32,971 nt of DNA from Clostridia bacterium (lineage in GTDB: Bacteria > Bacillota > Clostridia > Oscillospirales > CAG-272). The position numbers and the translations under genes are program-made. The DNA lies in NCBI GenBank assembly GCA_017463485.1, contig JAFTPD010000014.1, positions 1 through 32,971 on the forward strand, written 5' to 3'. A model generated the notes under the pieces. That model was not told the DNA's origin. It was given only the letters and a program-made list of their open reading frames with translations, and did not search any database. Shown piece by piece: positions 29,220-32,971 of the stretch. Positions within the stretch are counted from its first letter, which is position 1. Each line of letters begins with the position of its first letter.

Positions 29220-31922
29220 ATGATTGCAAAGAACAAAAAACTAAAATTTTTGACATTCGTCTTATCAACAATTCTGATTTTCAGCTTTGTCGGTGCAAAC
29301 TCCTTTGTGCTTGCAGAGCCGACTGCCGAGGCTTACGAAACCGACATAGCAACCGAAGTCGAGGAAATCGAAGAATCCGAGCCGTTGGAAATCACGGATT
29401 CTGTAGATTCCACCGAGATATCGGGAATGGGAACGGCAGGAATTACGTCCACCACGTCAACGTCGACAACAACAACGACCACGACGTCATACGAAGCATA
29501 CGCGCAGTACGAGTTTCCCGATGGAATATATGCGTTGCAATCCGCCTTGAACAGCCAACGCTGGATGGATATACAGCATAACTCCACTACACCCGGAGCG
29601 CATGTGCACCAATATGCGTTTTCCGGTTCCCCCTCAGATATCAGTAACCAATACGGCTTGTTCCATATCACACGGGTAGGCACTACCGACAGATATATTA
29701 TACGACTAAAGTACGCCCCAACTCTTACGTTTACATATAGCTCGGACGGATATGTGGTAACCAAATCCATCCCCGCTAATGATGAAGAAGTAGATATAAA
29801 CGATACGTTTCAATTTATAAGACGGGACAACGGATTCAGAATAAAGAAATATAACTCCGACAAATATATCGCCGTTAATCGAACTACCGCATCAGGCTCT
29901 GCGGGCGCACCCGAATCCCATCTCATAGCCTGCGAATCAAGCGATTTCGCCGCCGGCGATGCGGGAACGTGGCTGTTGGAGGGCTATGATACTCCGATAC
30001 CCGAGGGAGTATATTGCTTCAAAAATACGTGGAACAGCATGTGGATGGACACGCAGGAAGGCAAGTCCAACCTCGGTTATCACATACAGCAGACCGATTA
30101 TTCCTCCGTTCCCACGGAAGACTTTACACGGAGAGCGCTGTTTAAGGTATCACACGTGTCAGGCACCAACCGCAGCATAATCCGCTCTATGATCAATAAC
30201 AGTCTTTCGTTTGAAATATCCGAGGGCGAAATACTTACCAAAGAGATTCCAAACGTGGATGCAAATGTAGCAAGTGCCGACACCTACCGAATAAGATATT
30301 ATCAAAACGCATTTATAATACAGTCGTGCGATAGCACCGATCTTGTTGCAGCCGATTACTTGGATGATTCCGGAGCGGGAAGCCTGTCCGGCTCATATCT
30401 TATCGGTTCGTATAAGCCAATCTTCATAGGTCCGGGAACTACATGGCTGCCTTACCGATATACAGGAGAAACAAAGCAGGGCTGCGTTATCACATATCCA
30501 TCGTCATGGAAAAGCGAAGGATTTGTAGTGAATACCAGCGGTAGTATATCCCTCAAAACATGGTCGACAGTAATAAACGCCAACAGACCTAATTTGGAGA
30601 TAACTGTGGAATACGGAGATTTGGTCACGTATGCCCATATTTCTAACACACACACAATGACTTTAGTGGCAAACAATCCCGGGCGGTTGCGTATCGAAAC
30701 GCAAATTCTTGTAGGCGGAAGCACCGATAATGTGTCATACGGCGGCTACGCCCGATTCTACATAGTGCCCGAGGAAGGAACGTATTATATACAGAACGTC
30801 GGCTCGGGAAGGTACGTTGACGTGGAGGGGCCGTCACTAAACGACGGCGCGGCGATACACGAATGGGACTTCCGTACAAATCCACAGGAAAAGTGGATAG
30901 TGGAGCACGTAGCGAATTCCGACGGATATATCCGCTTGAAATCCGTATACAGCAACAAATATATCGGCATCGACCCCAACGCTCTGTCGTACGTCAAGCA
31001 ATACGCCGTGCAAAATAACTATACCCTTTGGAGAATTGAAAGAACCTCATCCGGAAATCTTACCTTCCAATGCAAGGTATATCAAGGCACGGACGCTGTA
31101 ATGACCGTTCCATCTGCCTCCACCTCAAACGGTACGAACCTTATAATGGCTGCGTATACTGATAATACAACTTATAGGGATGAGTGGGTAGCATATAAAT
31201 GTAACTACGTCTACTACGTTAATCACTATTACGACCAAGGATATGAAATAAGATTTAACAGCACAGGAGAAGATATTTCCGAATATCAAGACATATGTTC
31301 ACAGATTTTGCTCGAGTTATTTGGAATAAATAGTTCTTACACAGTTTCTACTTACTGCTCTTGCGCTGATACCTGTACTGGCACACCCACAACTCTTTTA
31401 GATACGACTACTGCGTGTACACATTCGAATACCGATCATAAGACTCGTTCAAACATTAAAAACGATATTGTGTCATTGTACAATGCTGGTAATGATACAA
31501 CCGCCAAAATTGCATGGACAGGACACGTTCTTGAGTCGCGCTCTTCATGTTCGTATTCGTCACAGCATGTTATTATAATGACAATTGGTATGGTAACCGA
31601 TAAATCTAATAATAATGAAACTCCGGATGTCATAAGGTATCAGCGTATTTATACTCTTTTGCATGAAACATCTCATCAGCTCGGTGCTCCTGATCATTAC
31701 TGTTACGACGAAAGCAGTTCTAATTGTAACAACCCTACTAACGATTGCTGGAGATGTGATAATGGCTTGCCTTCGAAACCTGTTTGTATAATGACAAGCA
31801 GAACTTATGATATTGAATCAAGGTTGTTGGCTGGGAATGCAGATACATTGTATTGCGATCAATGTAAAAGCTCTACTCATTCCAAAGGTATTCTTACACA
31901 CTTAGAAAACCATCACAAATAA
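29220..31922 (+). CDS. Secreted lectin-like metalloprotease (metzincin type)
   Basis: A 900-residue exported protein. A signal peptide covers residues 1-32, followed by an acidic stretch and a Thr-rich linker (~75-92). Two ricin-B-like (beta-trefoil) repeats follow, about 100-255 and 258-400: GIYALQSALNSQRWMDIQ, then GVYCFKNTWNSMWMDTQEG. A beta-sandwich-like segment spans 402-515, and a third trefoil 516-660 (GTYYIQNVGSGRYVDVEGP, EKWIVEHV). The C-terminal protease domain has HETSHQLGAPDH (zinc ligands from His815, catalytic Glu816), the HExxHxxGxxDH pattern of metzincins, with CIMTS as a probable Met-turn and many cysteines. It probably binds glycans and cleaves host or dietary glycoproteins (inference). 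ATG 29220 follows AAGGAGAAGTAT. The protease part is visibly more A+T-rich than the lectin part. Confidence 0.82.
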   Translation: MIAKNKKLKFLTFVLSTILIFSFVGANSFVLAEPTAEAYETDIATEVEEIEESEPLEITDSVDSTEISGMGTAGITSTTSTSTTTTTTTSYEAYAQYEFPDGIYALQSALNSQRWMDIQHNSTTPGAHVHQYAFSGSPSDISNQYGLFHITRVGTTDRYIIRLKYAPTLTFTYSSDGYVVTKSIPANDEEVDINDTFQFIRRDNGFRIKKYNSDKYIAVNRTTASGSAGAPESHLIACESSDFAAGDAGTWLLEGYDTPIPEGVYCFKNTWNSMWMDTQEGKSNLGYHIQQTDYSSVPTEDFTRRALFKVSHVSGTNRSIIRSMINNSLSFEISEGEILTKEIPNVDANVASADTYRIRYYQNAFIIQSCDSTDLVAADYLDDSGAGSLSGSYLIGSYKPIFIGPGTTWLPYRYTGETKQGCVITYPSSWKSEGFVVNTSGSISLKTWSTVINANRPNLEITVEYGDLVTYAHISNTHTMTLVANNPGRLRIETQILVGGSTDNVSYGGYARFYIVPEEGTYYIQNVGSGRYVDVEGPSLNDGAAIHEWDFRTNPQEKWIVEHVANSDGYIRLKSVYSNKYIGIDPNALSYVKQYAVQNNYTLWRIERTSSGNLTFQCKVYQGTDAVMTVPSASTSNGTNLIMAAYTDNTTYRDEWVAYKCNYVYYVNHYYDQGYEIRFNSTGEDISEYQDICSQILLELFGINSSYTVSTYCSCADTCTGTPTTLLDTTTACTHSNTDHKTRSNIKNDIVSLYNAGNDTTAKIAWTGHVLESRSSCSYSSQHVIIMTIGMVTDKSNNNETPDVIRYQRIYTLLHETSHQLGAPDHYCYDESSSNCNNPTNDCWRCDNGLPSKPVCIMTSRTYDIESRLLAGNADTLYCDQCKSSTHSKGILTHLENHHK

Positions 31923-31943
31923 TTCTATAGGAGATGAACGATA

Positions 31944-32753
31944 ATGAAAAAAATGCTGATATCTATCATGCTGCTCGTAGTCATATTTTTAGTTGGATGT
32001 CAGAGTGTCGTGGATCAAAATGATATACCGACACAAGGCGATTCTGATACAGAAAATAATCAAAGTGATGTGAAAACCGATCCCAATGAACAGACAACAA
32101 CCGACTCCAATGAAGGGACAACAACCGATCCCGATTCAAACGATAAAACGGCTATCGAGGAACCTCTGCCAATGCAATCGATAGAAATACAAGGTCTTGA
32201 AAAATTAAACGAAATGAGGGGGATGCTGTCGTGCGATGACGAAATACGATTGGCGCAATACGTTCAAAGTGTTTCTGATTGTGGAGTACAGAGCAAGGAC
32301 GATCTCTTCGCTTTTGTAAAAATAATTGATTCCATGCCGCAAATTCCCATTTTGGATGGCAATATTACTTGGATATGCTTTTCGCATAGCATTTCAGAAG
32401 ATACCGGAAAAGTAACGAACGTCGTGTACGTAACGACGGAAGCGGCGAATGGTGAATGGACTCGTGTAGAATATGTTCTTTCAGTTACCGATGTTTCCCA
32501 AAAAATTTCAGATGAAAAAGTATCGATAGGCGAAGGTTTTATTTTGAATTCTCCCGTAAAAAACTCGGATGGAAATTTGACACTTCACGTTGAAACCCGA
32601 AACCCGCACCCGTCTGGCAAAGGCACTATGGTACAATGGATTGGTGATGTTGACGGAATATATACAAGGATATACTATTTCACAAATACTCCAGGAGATG
32701 TTGACGCAGGAACCCTATTTAACGACATACAAATATCTAAAACCTCAAAATAA
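31944..32753 (+). CDS. Lipoprotein of unknown function
   Basis: A 269-residue exported lipoprotein. The signal peptide ends in the lipobox LVGC with lipidated Cys19. A polar linker rich in Asp, Asn and Thr (QTTTDSNEGTTTDPDSND, about 22-70) tethers a globular domain of ~190 residues. That domain has LSCDDEIRLAQYVQSV, ITWICFSHSISEDTGKVTNV and a YYFTNTPGDVDAGTLFND end. No family is recognised. ATG 31944 follows TAGGAGATGAACGATA, 21 bases after the lectin-protease stop, so the two are probably co-transcribed. It could help the protease at the surface or act as an inhibitor; this is speculation. Base composition is A+T-rich like the protease domain. Confidence 0.82.
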   Translation: MKKMLISIMLLVVIFLVGCQSVVDQNDIPTQGDSDTENNQSDVKTDPNEQTTTDSNEGTTTDPDSNDKTAIEEPLPMQSIEIQGLEKLNEMRGMLSCDDEIRLAQYVQSVSDCGVQSKDDLFAFVKIIDSMPQIPILDGNITWICFSHSISEDTGKVTNVVYVTTEAANGEWTRVEYVLSVTDVSQKISDEKVSIGEGFILNSPVKNSDGNLTLHVETRNPHPSGKGTMVQWIGDVDGIYTRIYYFTNTPGDVDAGTLFNDIQISKTSK

Positions 32754-32754
32754 G

Positions 32755-32904
32755 CACGCGCTATTTGGTTGCTTTGTATACTGCAATCAGGGCGAGGTTT
32801 ATTGCGATGTTAAATTGTATGAATTCGACAGCGTGCCAACAGATGAGTGGCTGTTGCAAATTGGGATTCAGAAATACGTTGAAAGCTCACACGTAGTCAA
32901 GTAA
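32755..32904 (+). pseudogene. C-terminal gene fragment or frameshifted tail after the lipoprotein
   Basis: Directly after the lipoprotein stop, another frame reads HALFGCFVYCNQGEVYCDV, then KLYEFDSVPTDEWLLQIGIQ and ends with TAA at 32902-32904. It looks like real protein sequence but has no ribosome site, and its frame overlaps the end of the lipoprotein gene. It may be the original C-terminus of the lipoprotein lost by a frameshift, or the end of a deleted paralogue. Confidence 0.4.
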
Positions 32905-32928
32905 CAAACAACAGTGTGATTTTTGGCA

Positions 32929-32964
32929 ACGTATATGCAAAAAGCCGATATGTCCCTTTGTTGT
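32929..32964 (+). promoter_or_regulatory. Conserved stem-loop element, copy 2 at window end
   Basis: ACGTATATGC (32929-32938), loop AAAAA, GCCGATATGT (32944-32953), then CCCTTTGTTGT. The 3' arm and tail equal those at 29178-29198. The 5' arm differs but still pairs (one A-U replaced by G-U, two central mismatches). By analogy a gene should start a few tens of bases beyond the window end. Confidence 0.65.
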
Positions 32965-32971
32965 ATAAAAA

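Noticed and set aside
1-32971. CRISPR array, prophage, plasmid origin or transposase
   Set aside because: No evenly spaced direct repeats with spacers and no phage, replication or transposase proteins are seen. The only recombinase is the Xer-type protein at 27855-28901.

Overview
The window looks like chromosome of an endospore-forming, anaerobic gut-type clostridium (Oscillospiraceae or Clostridia-like). The evidence is an intact spoIIAA-spoIIAB-sigF operon, a YtvI-type sporulation membrane protein, YmdB, DUF1934 and YceD/L32 genes, strong AGGAGG ribosome binding sites and many consensus sigma-A promoters (TTGACA-17-TATAAT). There is no phage module, transposase or CRISPR array. Base composition is moderate, with A+T-richer DNA at both ends.

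Layout. 1-1000 is a decayed accessory stretch: the 3' end of a helix-turn-helix regulator, a remnant of an AgrC-like histidine kinase, and a SLOG-family gene cut off by a rearrangement. 1109-1295 is a reverse-strand tRNA-Gln(CTG) with its own consensus promoter and terminator. 1463-3162 is the forespore sigma-F operon. 3465-6950 holds a small coiled-coil protein, YajC, a large TIM-barrel-like protein and a four-helix membrane protein. 7289-15144 is a co-directional run: PHP phosphatase, MutS-like ATPase, Lrp/AsnC regulator, aminotransferase, secreted endonuclease I, histidine phosphatase. 15194-17404 is recG, divergent from ymdB (17507-18283). 18329-22239, reverse strand, holds a phosphohexomutase and an N-acetylhexosamine kinase-like enzyme in one operon, plus a separately promoted organophosphate-type MFS transporter. 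22406-24036 holds DUF1934, YceD and rpmF. 24552-27682 holds YtvI, a membrane-anchored cyclophilin and an unknown membrane protein. 27855-28901 is a Xer-type tyrosine recombinase. After it, 29054-32971 is a secreted-protein locus: a possible short leader ORF, a 900-residue lectin-like metalloprotease and a lipoprotein.

The most unusual signals are non-coding. (1) A repeat family, one copy in each of three convergent intergenic regions (3264-3452, 24240-24545, 26665-27068), always in the same orientation and ending in two hairpins whose stems change in a compensatory way; two copies have been invaded by other repeats, one of them twice over. (2) A stem-loop plus conserved tail upstream of the lectin-protease (29163-29198) that recurs at the very end of the window (32929-32964), suggesting a second gene with the same leader just outside. 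(3) A 176-bp block of nested hairpins with perfect 11-bp inverted ends (7002-7177). (4) Operator-like direct repeats spaced 21 bp apart (6357-6402).

All functional calls come from reading motifs by eye; no database search was possible. Where only a fold or family resemblance was visible, this is stated.
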